Source: JALZKA01 sp963753385
GTDB taxonomy: Bacteria > Actinomycetota > Thermoleophilia > Solirubrobacterales > 70-9
Length of the DNA: 64,000 nucleotides
Assembly (NCBI GenBank): GCA_963753385.1
Contig: CAVWCC010000008.1
Location: forward strand, 930,001-994,000
Direction: 5' to 3'
Below the pieces are notes generated by a model, which saw nothing but the letters and a program-made list of their open reading frames with translations, did no database searches and had not been told where the DNA came from. Position numbers and translations under genes: made by a program. Positions 41,077-49,720 of this stretch are shown piece after piece; within the stretch, counting starts at the first letter, position 1; each line of letters opens with the position of its first letter.

Positions 41077-41837
41077 CGGAGGCGCTCCAGCGAGGCCTCG
41101 ACCGCGGCGGCGATCGCGTCCTCGAACCGATTTTCCCGTAGCGCTTCGAGCCCCGCCTCGGTCGCTCCGCCCGGAGGCGCCACGGCGCGGCGGATCGCCT
41201 CGGGGTCGCGCTCGCGAAGGAGCTCGGCGGTCCCCTCCAGCGTCCCGGCGACGAGCTCCAGCGACTGCGCACCGTCGAGGCCGTTGCGCACGCCGCCGGC
41301 CGCGAGCGCCTCGGCGAACAGCGCCACGTACGCCGGCGCGCAGGACATCACCGCCATCGCGGCGTCGATCCGGTCCTCGGGCACGGCGACCGCCATGCCG
41401 AGGCCGCCCAGGAGGCCGATGAGCTCGTTCGCCAGGTCCTCGTCCATGTCGGCCGGGGGGACATAACAGAGCACGCCGCGCCCCACCTCGGCGGGCTGGT
41501 TGGGCATCACCCGCAACACCGGGACCCCGGGAAACGCCTCCTGAAGCCGGGTCACGCCGGTGGCCGCTATCACCGACAACAGTGCGGGCGCCCGGCCCTC
41601 GAGCTCTGCCGCGACCTCGTCGAGGGCCGCGGCCTTGACCGCGAGCAGCACGACGTCGGAGTCGTCGCGGAGCTCGGCGAGCGAGCCGCGGGTCTCCCCG
41701 CCCGCGCCCTTGGCGAGAGCCGCGGCCCGCTCGGCCTGCAGGTCGCAGAACAGCATCTCGAGCTCGGCGTCGGAACGGGCCCAGCCGCGCGCCATCGCCG
41801 AAGCCATGCTCCCAGCGCCTGCGAACCCGATCCTCAC
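41073..41837 (-). CDS. proC: Pyrroline-5-carboxylate reductase
   Basis: NAD(P)H-dependent last enzyme of proline synthesis, 254 residues. N-terminal dinucleotide fold MRIGFAGAGSMASAMARGW; VMPNQPAEVGRGVLCYVPP is the conserved middle stretch; MSCAPAYVALFAEALAAGGV and the C-terminal RDPEAIRRAVAPPGGATEAG carry the substrate site. proC is often found in this yggS-sepF-yggT neighbourhood. Confidence 0.92.
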   Translation of the reverse strand: MRIGFAGAGSMASAMARGWARSDAELEMLFCDLQAERAAALAKGAGGETRGSLAELRDDSDVVLLAVKAAALDEVAAELEGRAPALLSVIAATGVTRLQEAFPGVPVLRVMPNQPAEVGRGVLCYVPPADMDEDLANELIGLLGGLGMAVAVPEDRIDAAMAVMSCAPAYVALFAEALAAGGVRNGLDGAQSLELVAGTLEGTAELLRERDPEAIRRAVAPPGGATEAGLEALRENRFEDAIAAAVEASLERLR

Positions 41838-41868
41838 GGGCGCAAGGCTAGTGGCCCACCCTCCGCGC

Positions 41869-41899
41869 CGACGCCCCGGCCTGCGGAGCCGGGGCGTCG
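41869..41899 (-). terminator. Strong hairpin terminator upstream of proC
   Basis: A perfect 12-bp stem, CGACGCCCCGGC (41869-41880) with GCCGGGGCGTCG (41888-41899), around a 7-base loop. It lies 15 bases after the stop of the secreted-protein gene on the same strand and separates that gene from proC. No clear T-run follows. Confidence 0.8.
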
Positions 41900-41914
41900 C
41901 GCGCTTCTCGGTCC

Positions 41915-42397
41915 TCAGTCCTTGCTGACTGCCTGCGCCGTCACCGTCCGCGCCGAGCAGTCGACTCCACCCGGATAGCTCACCCCGACGGTGATGTCCG
42001 TGGCGGGGGTGCCCGACGCGGCCTGCCTGAACGCGTGGAACCGCAGGGTGTCGACGTCAAAGAACCCGAACGTCTCCAGACTCTCCCCGTCCGCCAGGAC
42101 GTCCTCCTCGAAATCGCCGGCCGCAGCCCGCTCGACGGTCGCCGCCAGTGTCTTGCCCGACGTGTTCTTGAAGCGGACGAGCGTCCCCTTGCTGCAGAGC
42201 GCCTGAACCTTTCCGACGCCCGGAACCGACAAGACCGTCTCGTAGGCCTCGGAGCTGATTCCCTTCTCGCCGCCGAACTTGACCGTGCCGCTGCCGTTGA
42301 CGGCCGCCAGCGTGACGCCGCCTCCGATCGCCAAACAGACCGCCAGGGTCGCCACTACGTTCGCGTAGGTCAGCCGACCGCGGATTCGCTCGAGCAT
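41915..42397 (-). CDS. Secreted protein of the YANVVATLA type, function unknown
   Basis: A 160-residue exported protein. The N-terminus RLTYANVVATLAVCLAIGGG is a signal/anchor type seen in many uncharacterised Thermoleophilia proteins; the mature part is a predicted beta-rich domain with two cysteines (ALCSKGT, VDCSAR) that could form a disulfide. No known domain recognised. It stands alone between two hairpins, so it is probably transcribed separately from sepF and proC. Confidence 0.65.
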   Translation of the reverse strand: MLERIRGRLTYANVVATLAVCLAIGGGVTLAAVNGSGTVKFGGEKGISSEAYETVLSVPGVGKVQALCSKGTLVRFKNTSGKTLAATVERAAAGDFEEDVLADGESLETFGFFDVDTLRFHAFRQAASGTPATDITVGVSYPGGVDCSARTVTAQAVSKD

Positions 42398-42436
42398 CCG
42401 TGCTCCCTCCGTTCGCGGAAGCCCTGCTCACCAGGA

Positions 42437-42450
42437 CCCCCCGTCGGGGG
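42437..42450 (-). terminator. Short GC hairpin after sepF
   Basis: CCCCC (42437-42441) and GGGGG (42446-42450) around a four-base loop, 13 bases after the sepF stop. Likely a weak terminator between sepF and the secreted-protein gene. Confidence 0.5.
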
Positions 42451-42462
42451 AGACACTACGCG

Positions 42463-43005
42463 CTAGGACTGGTTGAAGAAACCCTTCTCGACCAGCTGAG
42501 CGGTCTGCTCGGCCGAGACCTCGACGTTGCGCGGCGTGAGCATGAAGGTCTTCTCGGCGACCTTCTGCATGCCGCCGTCGAGCGCGTAGGTGAGGCCGGA
42601 GGCGAAGTCGATCAGCCGCTTGGCAAGCTCCGCGTCGGTCGTCTGCAGGTTGAGGATCACCGGCACGTCCCGCTTGAAGCGGTCGGCGATCTCCTGGGCG
42701 TCATTGAAGCTGTGCGGGTTCACGAGGTGGACGCGCACATCGGCGCCGCCGTTGCCGACCGGGCGCAGTGAGCGCGCCCGCGGCGCCGGGGCGTCGTCGG
42801 AGAAGATGTCATCGATCTCGTCCTGGCTTCGCCGCCGGTCGCCGAGGCGGCTGACCGTAGCCCGGGGCGCCGGGCTCTCATACGAGGTCGTCGCCGCGCC
42901 GTGCGTGCCCGTCTCGGGCTCGTAGAGGTCGGGCTCTTGGTAGTCCGGGTCCTCGGCGAGGCCGAAGTAGACGAGTGCGCGATGCCATGTGTCTCTAAGC
43001 GCCAT
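42463..43005 (-). CDS. sepF: Cell division protein SepF
   Basis: A 180-residue FtsZ membrane tether. The N-terminal helix MALRDTWHRALVYFGLAEDP is the membrane-binding amphipathic part in SepF; a variable acidic linker with DDIFSDDAPAPRARS follows; the C-terminal SepF domain (about residues 85-175) contains VNPHSFNDAQEIADRFKRDV, ILNLQTTDAELAKRLIDFAS and FMLTPRNVEVS. Found downstream of yggS as in most actinobacteria, although ftsZ is not in the window. Confidence 0.92.
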   Translation of the reverse strand: MALRDTWHRALVYFGLAEDPDYQEPDLYEPETGTHGAATTSYESPAPRATVSRLGDRRRSQDEIDDIFSDDAPAPRARSLRPVGNGGADVRVHLVNPHSFNDAQEIADRFKRDVPVILNLQTTDAELAKRLIDFASGLTYALDGGMQKVAEKTFMLTPRNVEVSAEQTAQLVEKGFFNQS

Positions 43006-43048
43006 CAGAGCCGACTTTTCGCCTTGCGCGGCAGGAATCCTCTCCTGA

Positions 43049-43693
43049 TTATGACGCCTCTTGGCCCTGCAATACCGCAGTCCCCAGCCGGATCAGGGTG
43101 GCGCCCTCCGCGACGGCGACGTGCCAATCCTGGCTCGTGCCCATCGAGAGCACACCCAGGGAGTGCTCTCGTGCAAGCTCGGCGAGGCGCGCGAAGTGCG
43201 GGCGCGATGCTTCGGGGTCGTCGGTGAACGGAGGCATCGTCATCAGCCCGACGACGGTGACCGGGCACCGGGAGATGAAGCCCGCCAGATCCGGCACGGC
43301 GACGCCGGCCTTGCTCTCCTCCCCCGCCACGTTCACCTGGACCAGCACCTCGGTCTCGGGCGGCGCGGCGCCGAGCTTGTCGAGGACCGAGTCGGTCGAG
43401 ACCGAGTGGATCAGGCTGACGCGCGGGACGACGTCGCGCACCTTCCGGCTCTGAAGCGCCCCGATGAAGTGCCATTCGAAGCGGTCGCCGGCCAGCGCCT
43501 GCTTTCGCTCGAGGTCCTGCAGCCGGTTCTCGCCCACCAGGTCCACCCCGGCCTCCGCAAGCGCCGGGAGCTGGTCATCCGGCACGTACTTCGTCGCGAC
43601 GAGGATCCGAACCCCCTGCCCCGCCCGCTCGCGGACCCGCTCGAGGTTCTCGCGGACGACGCCGGGGTCGATATCGGTGATCAGCTCGGCCAT
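43049..43693 (-). CDS. YggS family PLP-binding protein
   Basis: A 214-residue single-domain PLP protein (fold type III) involved in keeping PLP levels and amino-acid balance. PLP lysine is in ILVATKYVPDDQLPAL; the conserved GENRLQDLERKQ, WHFIGALQSRKV and LSMGTSQDWHVAVAEGAT segments follow. The family motif is usually LSMGMSxD; here Thr replaces the second Met. No decarboxylase or racemase extra domain. Overlaps the pgeF stop by 13 bases. Confidence 0.9.
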   Translation of the reverse strand: MAELITDIDPGVVRENLERVRERAGQGVRILVATKYVPDDQLPALAEAGVDLVGENRLQDLERKQALAGDRFEWHFIGALQSRKVRDVVPRVSLIHSVSTDSVLDKLGAAPPETEVLVQVNVAGEESKAGVAVPDLAGFISRCPVTVVGLMTMPPFTDDPEASRPHFARLAELAREHSLGVLSMGTSQDWHVAVAEGATLIRLGTAVLQGQEAS

Positions 43694-44427
43694 TGCCTCA
43701 CAACCACGCCCGCCTGGCGTCCGGTCTCGCCATGGTCGCGGCGGTGCGAGAAGAACAGCTCCTCCTCGCAGCTCGTGCAGAGGTTGGCGCGCTCGATCGC
43801 GGTCACGCCGGCCGCCTCGAGCTGGCGCTCCGACACCTCGGCCAGGTCGAGCATGCGGCCGTCGGCGATCCCTTCCCCGAGATGCTCGAACCTCGCCAGG
43901 ACCTCGTCACCGACCTCGAAGCAGCAGCGCCCAATGCCGGGTCCGATGGCCGCCGCCACCGCGCCTACCTCGGCAACGCCGCGCTCGATGATGCCGGCTG
44001 CGAGCCCGCGCCACCCGCAATGGAGCATCGCGACCCCGCGCTCACCGCTGAGCGCGACCGGCAGACAGTCGGCGACGAGGACGATCGGCGCCAGCCCGAC
44101 CACAGACGTGGCGTGCCCGTCTGCCTCCGGGGGATTCGCCGGCGGACGGAGATACGGAACGCCCTCTGGGGCGCGGTCGTGGCGCATGATCTCGGCGCCG
44201 TGGACCTGAAACCCGGTGAGCGCGTTCGCTGGCTCGAACTCGGCCGCCCGTGCGAGGCGGCGACGGTTCTCGTAGACGCTCTCGGACTCGTCGCCCGTGA
44301 TCCAGCCCAGGTTGAGGCTCTCAAACGGGCCCGTGCTGATCCCGCCCTGCCGGGTCGAGAACACGGCGCGGGCCTCGGGCAGCTCCGCCTCGAGCCACGG
44401 GACGCCCTCTCGCTCGCGCCAGTCCAT
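43681..44427 (-). CDS. pgeF: PgeF/YlmD family laccase-domain protein
   Basis: A 248-residue protein of the former DUF152 (laccase-domain) family; members are purine nucleoside phosphorylase/deaminase-like or peptidoglycan-editing enzymes. Zinc or copper ligands are in LTGFQVHGAEIM, LVADCLPVAL and MLHCGWRGLAAGI, all conserved. The C-terminal TSCEEELFFSHRRDHGETGR is also typical. The gene lies between the CCA-adding enzyme and yggS. Confidence 0.85.
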   Translation of the reverse strand: MDWREREGVPWLEAELPEARAVFSTRQGGISTGPFESLNLGWITGDESESVYENRRRLARAAEFEPANALTGFQVHGAEIMRHDRAPEGVPYLRPPANPPEADGHATSVVGLAPIVLVADCLPVALSGERGVAMLHCGWRGLAAGIIERGVAEVGAVAAAIGPGIGRCCFEVGDEVLARFEHLGEGIADGRMLDLAEVSERQLEAAGVTAIERANLCTSCEEELFFSHRRDHGETGRQAGVVVRQWPS

Positions 44428-44439
44428 CGCCCAGTGAGG

Positions 44440-45570
44440 CTACGACGGCCGGGCGGCGGCGAGGGCGACCCCGAGCTCGTCGTCGCGGCCCGAGGCCTTG
44501 CCGTCGAGCTTCGCGTCGAGCGCCGCCGCGAGGGCCCGGCCGACCGCCGGGCCCTGTGGGACGCCGGCCTCCATCAGGTCGGTCCCGTCGATCTCGAGCT
44601 CGACGTGGCGCCAGTCACCCACGTAGTCGTCGAGCCAGCTCGCTCCGGCGACGCGCGCGGCGGCGAGCTCGACGGGCAGCCTGCCGCGGGCGAGCGCGAC
44701 GCCCTCCGACGGGCGTGAGGGGCTCGCCGTCGATAGGCGCAGCGCTCCCGCCTCCAGCTCGGGGTCCGGGACAGCCATCGCGTAGGTCGCCTCGGCGCGA
44801 TCGACCATGTCCTCCCAGCCGGGCTCGGCAAGGACGGCTCGCAGCGCCTCGAGGCGGGCGCCGACGCCGGTGTCGATCCCGGCGAGCCGCCAGCGCGAGA
44901 GCAGGTCGAAGGCCTGCGGGGCGGTGTCCTCGGCGGCGATCCGCCGCAGCTCGGTGTCGATCCTGTCCTTCGAGACGGTCCCGAGATCGGTCGCGGTCAG
45001 GAGCTGGAAGGTGGCGGGCTCGACCTCGAACCCGAGGCGAGCGGCGTAGCGGGCGGCACGAAGGGCCCGGGTCGGGTCGTCGACGAACGACTTCGGGTGG
45101 AGGACGCTGAGGAGCCCTGCGCGAAGGTCATCGAGCCCGTCGTGGGGGTCGATCAGCTCCGGCTCTCCGGCCAGCGGCACCGCCATCGCGTTGATCGTGA
45201 AGTCCCGGCGCGCGAGGTCTCGCTCGAGCGGCGCCGGCTCAACCTCCGGGAGCGCCCCCGGCTGCGGATAGCGCTCCGCCCGGGTCGAGGCGAGGTCGAT
45301 CCGGACCCCGTCCAGATCCGCGGTCGCGGTGGCAAAGCGCTCGTGAGAGACGGTCTCGGCGCCGAGGCGCTGCGCGATCTCCGGCGCGTCTCCCTCGACG
45401 GCCACGTCGAGGTCGGGATGGTCGGCGCCCAGCAGCAGGTCGCGAACGGCGCCGCCGACGAGGTACGCGCGCTCCCCCGCCAATGCTTCACGGAGCCGGT
45501 TTACGCCCGGGGCGGCCGCAATGCGCTCGGCGAGCCGTGCGGGGTCGATCTTGGAGTCGTCGGCGTGCAT
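44440..45570 (-). CDS. tRNA nucleotidyltransferase (CCA-adding) / poly(A) polymerase family
   Basis: A 376-residue class II nucleotidyltransferase. Head motif YLVGGAVRDLLLGADHPDLD with catalytic Asps; the RRDFTINAMAVPL segment and the neck motif DDPTRALRAARYAARLGFEV are intact. The C-terminal part after residue 200 is shorter and more diverged than in typical CCA enzymes, so a split CC- or A-adding activity cannot be excluded. Divergent from the beta-propeller gene. Confidence 0.85.
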   Translation of the reverse strand: MHADDSKIDPARLAERIAAAPGVNRLREALAGERAYLVGGAVRDLLLGADHPDLDVAVEGDAPEIAQRLGAETVSHERFATATADLDGVRIDLASTRAERYPQPGALPEVEPAPLERDLARRDFTINAMAVPLAGEPELIDPHDGLDDLRAGLLSVLHPKSFVDDPTRALRAARYAARLGFEVEPATFQLLTATDLGTVSKDRIDTELRRIAAEDTAPQAFDLLSRWRLAGIDTGVGARLEALRAVLAEPGWEDMVDRAEATYAMAVPDPELEAGALRLSTASPSRPSEGVALARGRLPVELAAARVAGASWLDDYVGDWRHVELEIDGTDLMEAGVPQGPAVGRALAAALDAKLDGKASGRDDELGVALAAARPS

Positions 45571-45613
45571 TTAGGAGCGGCGTAGGACGGCTTGCCTACC
45601 ATGACATCTTCGC

Positions 45614-46975
45614 GTGGGCAGGCTTTTGGCCATCTGGCGCTCCTGGAGCGTGAAACGGCGTGCCATCACGGCCGGTGTCGTGGCGATCGCGGCTGCGGGT
45701 CTCGGCGTGCTCGCGTACGAGCTGCTCAAGCGCCCGGCGGACGTCTCGAACCCCGATGTCGAGTTCGCGGCGCAGGAGCAGCCCGAAAAGAAGCCCGACC
45801 GGCCGGAGGACACGACGGTCGACTGGCCGACCTACGGCTTCAACGACGCTCGCACCCGCTACTTCGCGACCGACGCCGTCAAGCCGCCGTTCAAGCCGTC
45901 GGATTGGAGCTACCAGAACGGCAAGCTGCTCGAGTTCTCGCCGATCATCGTCGACGACGTCCTGTACTTCCAGGACTTCGAGGGCCGCGTCTACGCGCTG
46001 GACGGGGAGAAGGGGAAGGTCATCTGGCGGAACGGCATCGGCGAGAAGACCGCCTCCTCTCTGGCCTATGCCGAGAACCGCCTGTTCGTCACCAACCTCG
46101 AGCCCGGGCAGGCCGTGGCGCTCCGGGCCCGCGACGGCAAGGTGCTATGGCGCCGGCCGCTGCCGGGCCGCTCCGAGTCCTCGCCGCTCGCCTTCCAGGA
46201 CAAGCTCGTGATCTTCGGCTGCGAGTGCGGCGACGTCTTCGCGCTCGACCAGAAGGACGGCTCGATCGAGTGGACGGTCGCCACCTCGGGTGAGATCAAG
46301 GGCGGCCTCGCACAGGGGTCGGGGAACGTCTACGGCGGCAACTACGCCGGCGAGATGTTCGCGATCGACGCCGAGAGCGGCGAGGAGGAGTGGCGGGTCA
46401 CCACGAGCGGCGGCAGCTTCGGCCGCGGTGGCGGCATCTACTCGACCCCGGCCGTCGCCTTCGGCCGCGTCTACTTCGGCTCGATCGACTCCCGCGTCTA
46501 CAGCCTCGACATGGACGACGGCCGGATCGCGTGGTCGAAGTCGACGGGCGCCGAGGTCTACTCCGGCCCGGCCGTCGCCGACACCAAGGGCACCGGCGCA
46601 TCCGTCTACATCGGGTCGGCCGACGACAACGTCTACGCGCTCGACGCCAAGACCGGCGCGACGCGCTGGCAGCAGAACGCCGGTGGCGACATCACGGGGG
46701 CCGGCAGCGTGATCGGGGACGTCTTCTACGTCTCCGTGATCGGCGATATCGGCACGATCGGCTACGACATCCGCAACGGGGAGAAGGTCTACGAGCACGA
46801 GCTGGGCGAGTACAACCCGGCGATCACCGACGGCGAGCGCCTCTACCTCACCGGATACTCGGAGGTGCGCGCCTTCCCGCCCGACGATGGCAAGAAGAAG
46901 GGCAAGAAGAGCAAGCGCGGGGAGCAGCAGAAGGGCGACGGCAAACCCGAGGGCGCGGGCGGTGGCTCAGGCTGA
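45614..46975 (+). CDS. Membrane-anchored PQQ-like beta-propeller protein
   Basis: A 453-residue protein with one N-terminal membrane helix (about residues 17-37) and a PQQ/BamB-type propeller outside. Repeated blades are visible as VYALDGEKGKVIWRNGIG, VALRARDGKVLWRRPLPG, VFALDQKDGSIEWTVATSG, MFAIDAESGEEEWRVTTSG, VYSLDMDDGRIAWSKSTG and VYALDAKTGATRWQQNAGG. A Lys/Gly-rich tail closes the protein. No PQQ enzyme residues seen, so a scaffold or binding role is likelier than dehydrogenase. GTG start. Confidence 0.8.
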   Translation: MGRLLAIWRSWSVKRRAITAGVVAIAAAGLGVLAYELLKRPADVSNPDVEFAAQEQPEKKPDRPEDTTVDWPTYGFNDARTRYFATDAVKPPFKPSDWSYQNGKLLEFSPIIVDDVLYFQDFEGRVYALDGEKGKVIWRNGIGEKTASSLAYAENRLFVTNLEPGQAVALRARDGKVLWRRPLPGRSESSPLAFQDKLVIFGCECGDVFALDQKDGSIEWTVATSGEIKGGLAQGSGNVYGGNYAGEMFAIDAESGEEEWRVTTSGGSFGRGGGIYSTPAVAFGRVYFGSIDSRVYSLDMDDGRIAWSKSTGAEVYSGPAVADTKGTGASVYIGSADDNVYALDAKTGATRWQQNAGGDITGAGSVIGDVFYVSVIGDIGTIGYDIRNGEKVYEHELGEYNPAITDGERLYLTGYSEVRAFPPDDGKKKGKKSKRGEQQKGDGKPEGAGGGSG

Positions 46976-47468
46976 CGGCCTGACTGAGGTCCGGGACGCG
47001 ATACCGGACGACTGGCCGGCGATCTGGCGCTTCTTCCAGCCGATCGTCGCGGCCGGAGAGACCTATGCGTACGAGCCGGGCATCGACGAGTCCGCTGCTC
47101 GCGAATTGTGGATGGTCGGCCCACCGGGCCGGACCGTCGTCGCGACGCGGGACGGCGAGGTGGTTGGCTCCGCGAACATGTACGCGAACCGGCCCGGGCG
47201 AGGCTCCCACGTCGCGAGCGCGAGCTTCATGGTCGACCCCGGCCAGTCCGGGAAGGGCGTCGGCCGCGCCCTCGGCGAGCATATGATCGCGTGGGCGCGT
47301 GGGGCGGGTTTCCGGTCGGTGCAGTTCAACGCCGTCGTCGAGACGAACGTGCGGGCGGTTCGCCTCTGGCAATCGCTCGGCTTCGAGATCATCGGAACGG
47401 TCCCGGAGGCCTTCGAGCACCGAACCGAGGGCTTCGTCGGCCTGCACGTGATGTACCTGCGCCTCTAG
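46962..47468 (+). CDS. GNAT family N-acetyltransferase
   Basis: A 168-residue acetyltransferase close to the phosphinothricin/methionine sulfoximine acetyltransferase type. The acetyl-CoA loop is SFMVDPGQSGKGVGRALGEH and the later conserved stretch FNAVVETNVRAVRLWQSLGF. The start segment TEVRDAIPDDWPAIWRFFQP is standard. The substrate is unknown. GTG at 46962 overlaps the preceding gene by 14 bases, so they may be co-transcribed although their functions look unrelated. Confidence 0.82.
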   Translation: MAQADGLTEVRDAIPDDWPAIWRFFQPIVAAGETYAYEPGIDESAARELWMVGPPGRTVVATRDGEVVGSANMYANRPGRGSHVASASFMVDPGQSGKGVGRALGEHMIAWARGAGFRSVQFNAVVETNVRAVRLWQSLGFEIIGTVPEAFEHRTEGFVGLHVMYLRL

Positions 47469-47502
47469 CCACGGGCCTTTAGGGAACATTTCGAGTGGTG
47501 TC

Positions 47503-47522
47503 ACGGCCGTTTCATCGGCCGT
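47503..47522. promoter_or_regulatory. Palindrome upstream of the PepSY-like gene
   Basis: ACGGCCG and CGGCCGT around a six-base spacer (47503-47522), about 50 bases before the PepSY-like ATG and 35 after the GNAT stop. It could be an operator or a weak terminator; the following ATACCGT may be a -10 region. Confidence 0.4.
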
Positions 47523-47570
47523 CCATACCGTCGCTCCCAGGTCAAAACAAACGCAACCAAGGAGTGACAG

Positions 47571-47897
47571 ATGACGAAGAAGATGAAGACCATGCTCGCG
47601 GCGATTGCCGCCGTGGGCGTCCTCGGAGCCGGCGGCGCAGCGATCGCGAGCGCGACGGGCGCCGGCGACTCAGACGGCAACGAGACCGAGGTCGCAATCA
47701 GCGGCAGCGCTCTCGACCAGGCGAGCGCCGCGGCGCTCGAGCACACGGGCGGCGGCCAGGTCACCGACACCGAGGTCGGCGACGAGGAGAGCTACTACGA
47801 GGTGGAAGTCACCCTCGACGACGGCAGCGAGACCGACGTGCAGCTCGACCGCGACTTCACAGTCGTGGGCTCTGAGGCCGACGGCCAGGACGGCTGA
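47571..47897 (+). CDS. Secreted PepSY-like protein
   Basis: A 108-residue exported protein. Signal peptide residues 1-28 (KKMKTMLAAIAAVGVLG core, cleavage after ASA). The mature part is acidic, with an N-terminal helix ALDQASAAALEHTGGG and strands SYYEVEVTLDDGSETDVQLD, which is the PepSY (peptidase-inhibitor-like) pattern. A clear AAGGAG ribosome site precedes the ATG. Possibly regulates a secreted peptidase or binds cations; unproven. Confidence 0.7.
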   Translation: MTKKMKTMLAAIAAVGVLGAGGAAIASATGAGDSDGNETEVAISGSALDQASAAALEHTGGGQVTDTEVGDEESYYEVEVTLDDGSETDVQLDRDFTVVGSEADGQDG

Positions 47898-47923
47898 CGA
47901 GGCGAAGACAACCGACCACCGGC

Positions 47924-47948
47924 CCCGGGCGTCACAGCGGCGCCCGGG
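47924..47948. terminator. Bidirectional terminator between PepSY-like gene and hisF
   Basis: An 8-bp stem, CCCGGGCG (47924-47931) with CGCCCGGG (47941-47948), and a 9-base loop. It lies between two convergent genes (stops at 47897 and 47958) and could serve both. Confidence 0.7.
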
Positions 47949-47957
47949 TCGGCGTCC

Positions 47958-48716
47958 TTACAGCCGCACCGGGATGCCGGCCGCGTGCAGGTGCTCCTTC
48001 GCCTCGCGCACCGTGTGCTTGCCGTAGTGGAAGATCGAGGCGACGAGGACCGCGTCGGCGCCGCCTTCGAGGATCCCGGCCGAGAGGTGCTCGAGCTCGC
48101 CGGCCCCGCCCGAGGCGATCACGGGGACACCGACCGCGTCGGCGACCGCGCGCGTCAGCTCGAGCTCGTAGCCGTCGGCGGTGCCGTCGCGGTCCATGCT
48201 CGTCAGCAGCACCTCTCCCGCCCCGCGCGCGGTCGCCTCGCGTGCCCAGGCGACCGCTTCCCGGCCACCGACGCGCTCGCGCCCACCGGCGACATAGACA
48301 TCCCAGCCATCCGCCGCCCGCTTCGCATCCACGGCTATCACCACGCACTGCGAGCCGAAGACCTCTGCCAGCTCCTCGATCAGCTCGGGCCGCGCGAGCG
48401 CCGAGGAGTTCACCGTGACCTTGTCGGCGCCGGCGTCCAGCACAGCCTGCGCGTCCGCGACCGACCGGATCCCGCCGCCGATCGTGAACGGGATGAAGAC
48501 GTTGTCGGCGGTGCGGCGCGCGAGCTGGACGATCGTGTCGCGCTTCTCGTGTGAGGCGGTGATGTCGAGGAAGACGAGCTCGTCGGCGCCTTCGGCGTCG
48601 TAGCGCTCGGCGAGCTCCACGGGATCGCCCGCATCGCGGATGTCGACGAAGTTGGTGCCCTTGACGACGCGCCCCGCGTCGACGTCGAGGCACGGGATGA
48701 CGCGTTTCAGCACCAC
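47958..48716 (-). CDS. hisF: Imidazole glycerol phosphate synthase, cyclase subunit
   Basis: TIM-barrel subunit of about 252 residues making IGP and AICAR from PRFAR and HisH-derived ammonia. Catalytic Asps: the first in KRVIPCLDVDAGRVVKGTNF, the second in LLTSMDRDGTADGYELEL. GGGIRSVADAQAVLDAGADK and VIASGGAGELEHL are the phosphate-binding segments. Two adjacent GTG codons (48714-48716, 48711-48713) follow a GGAGG site; the outer is given. Last gene of the his cluster. Confidence 0.93.
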   Translation of the reverse strand: MVLKRVIPCLDVDAGRVVKGTNFVDIRDAGDPVELAERYDAEGADELVFLDITASHEKRDTIVQLARRTADNVFIPFTIGGGIRSVADAQAVLDAGADKVTVNSSALARPELIEELAEVFGSQCVVIAVDAKRAADGWDVYVAGGRERVGGREAVAWAREATARGAGEVLLTSMDRDGTADGYELELTRAVADAVGVPVIASGGAGELEHLSAGILEGGADAVLVASIFHYGKHTVREAKEHLHAAGIPVRL

Positions 48717-48730
48717 CGTGGCCTCCGCCG

Positions 48731-48976
48731 TCAGGCGTGGCGGGCGGCGGTGAACGCCTTCCCGGCCAGGTCGCGCGCGCGGGAGCGCTCGCGCTCGGTC
48801 AGGTTCGACGGCCGCCCCTTCGACTTCTTCGCGAGGTCGAGCAGGCGCTGGCGCTCGTCCGGAGTCAGCGCTCGGGCCGCCGCGCTGCCCTTGCGATACA
48901 CGAGGGCAGCCGCGAGCATCACCTTCTTCCACGGGATTCGCTTCGCGGCTGTGACGATGGGGGCTGCGCTCGGCAT
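48731..48976 (-). CDS. Small basic protein inside the his cluster, function unknown
   Basis: An 81-residue helical protein rich in Arg, Lys and Ala: WKKVMLAAALVYRKGSAAAR, then LTPDERQRLLDLAKKSKGRP and LTERERSRARDLAGKAFTAA. The two related helix-turn segments (TPDERQRLLDL, TERERSRARDL) suggest an internal repeat. It looks able to bind nucleic acid, but I do not recognise a domain. Lies between hisA and hisF with gaps of 12-14 bases, so it is co-transcribed. Confidence 0.6.
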   Translation of the reverse strand: MPSAAPIVTAAKRIPWKKVMLAAALVYRKGSAAARALTPDERQRLLDLAKKSKGRPSNLTERERSRARDLAGKAFTAARHA

Positions 48977-48988
48977 GGTCGGCTGAGA

Positions 48989-49720
48989 TTAGCGCCCCGT
49001 AGCGAGCGCCTCGATCGCCTCGGCGACGCCGAATCGCCCCTCGTAGAGCGCCCTGCCGACGATCGCTCCGCCCAGCGCCGGCAGACGTAGCCCGGCCAGG
49101 GCACGGAGGTCCTTGAGATTGCCGACGCCGCCCGAGTAGATCAACTCCGCATCGAGGTCGTGCGCGATCATCCGCAGCTCATTAAGGGGCGGCCCCTCCA
49201 TCGTGCCGTCCACCTCGATCGGCGTGAACACGATCCGGCTCGCGCCGCGGTCCGTGAGGGCCCTGATGAAGGCAGCTGCCGGCTCGTCCGATGTCTCGAC
49301 CCATCCCTCGGTCGCCGCCCTGCCGCCGCGAGCATCGACGCCCACGACCACGCGCTGGCCGTGCCGGTCGAGCATGGCATCGAGGAACTCCGGGTCGCGG
49401 AGCGCCGCGGTTCCGATCACGACGCGTTCCGCGCCCGCGCCGAGCGCGGCGTCGACCGCCTCTTCGTCACGCAGGCCGCCGCCGACCTGCAACGGCACGC
49501 CCACCGAGTCGGCGATACGTCGCACGTGATCCAGGTTCCGCGACTCGCCCGAGCGGGCGCCGTCGAGGTCGACGACGTGAAGCCACTCCGCGCCGCCCTC
49601 GGCCCATCGCTCCGCGGCGTCGACCGGGTCCGCGTCGTACGCCGTCTCGCGCGCGTAGTCGCCCTGCATCAGCCGCACCGCCCGGCCCTCGCGGATGTCT
49701 ATTGCGGGGTAGAGGATCAA
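48989..49720 (-). CDS. hisA: ProFAR isomerase (HisA)
   Basis: A 243-residue TIM-barrel isomerase of histidine synthesis, possibly bifunctional with TrpF as PriA in actinobacteria. First catalytic Asp is D8 in ILYPAIDIREGRAVRL; the second lies in VFTPIEVDGTMEGPPL. LQVGGGLRDEEAVDAALGAG and IYSGGVGNLKDLRAL carry phosphate-binding loops. The start is TTG (49718-49720), which overlaps the hisH stop as TTGA. Whether it also serves tryptophan synthesis depends on a trpF elsewhere. Confidence 0.92.
   Translation of the reverse strand: MILYPAIDIREGRAVRLMQGDYARETAYDADPVDAAERWAEGGAEWLHVVDLDGARSGESRNLDHVRRIADSVGVPLQVGGGLRDEEAVDAALGAGAERVVIGTAALRDPEFLDAMLDRHGQRVVVGVDARGGRAATEGWVETSDEPAAAFIRALTDRGASRIVFTPIEVDGTMEGPPLNELRMIAHDLDAELIYSGGVGNLKDLRALAGLRLPALGGAIVGRALYEGRFGVAEAIEALATGR

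Noticed and set aside
47971..48932. A 108-residue longer HisF
   Set aside because: The added part is an off-frame reading of the small basic protein gene; the GTG pair at 48711-48716 with GGAGG upstream is the natural start.
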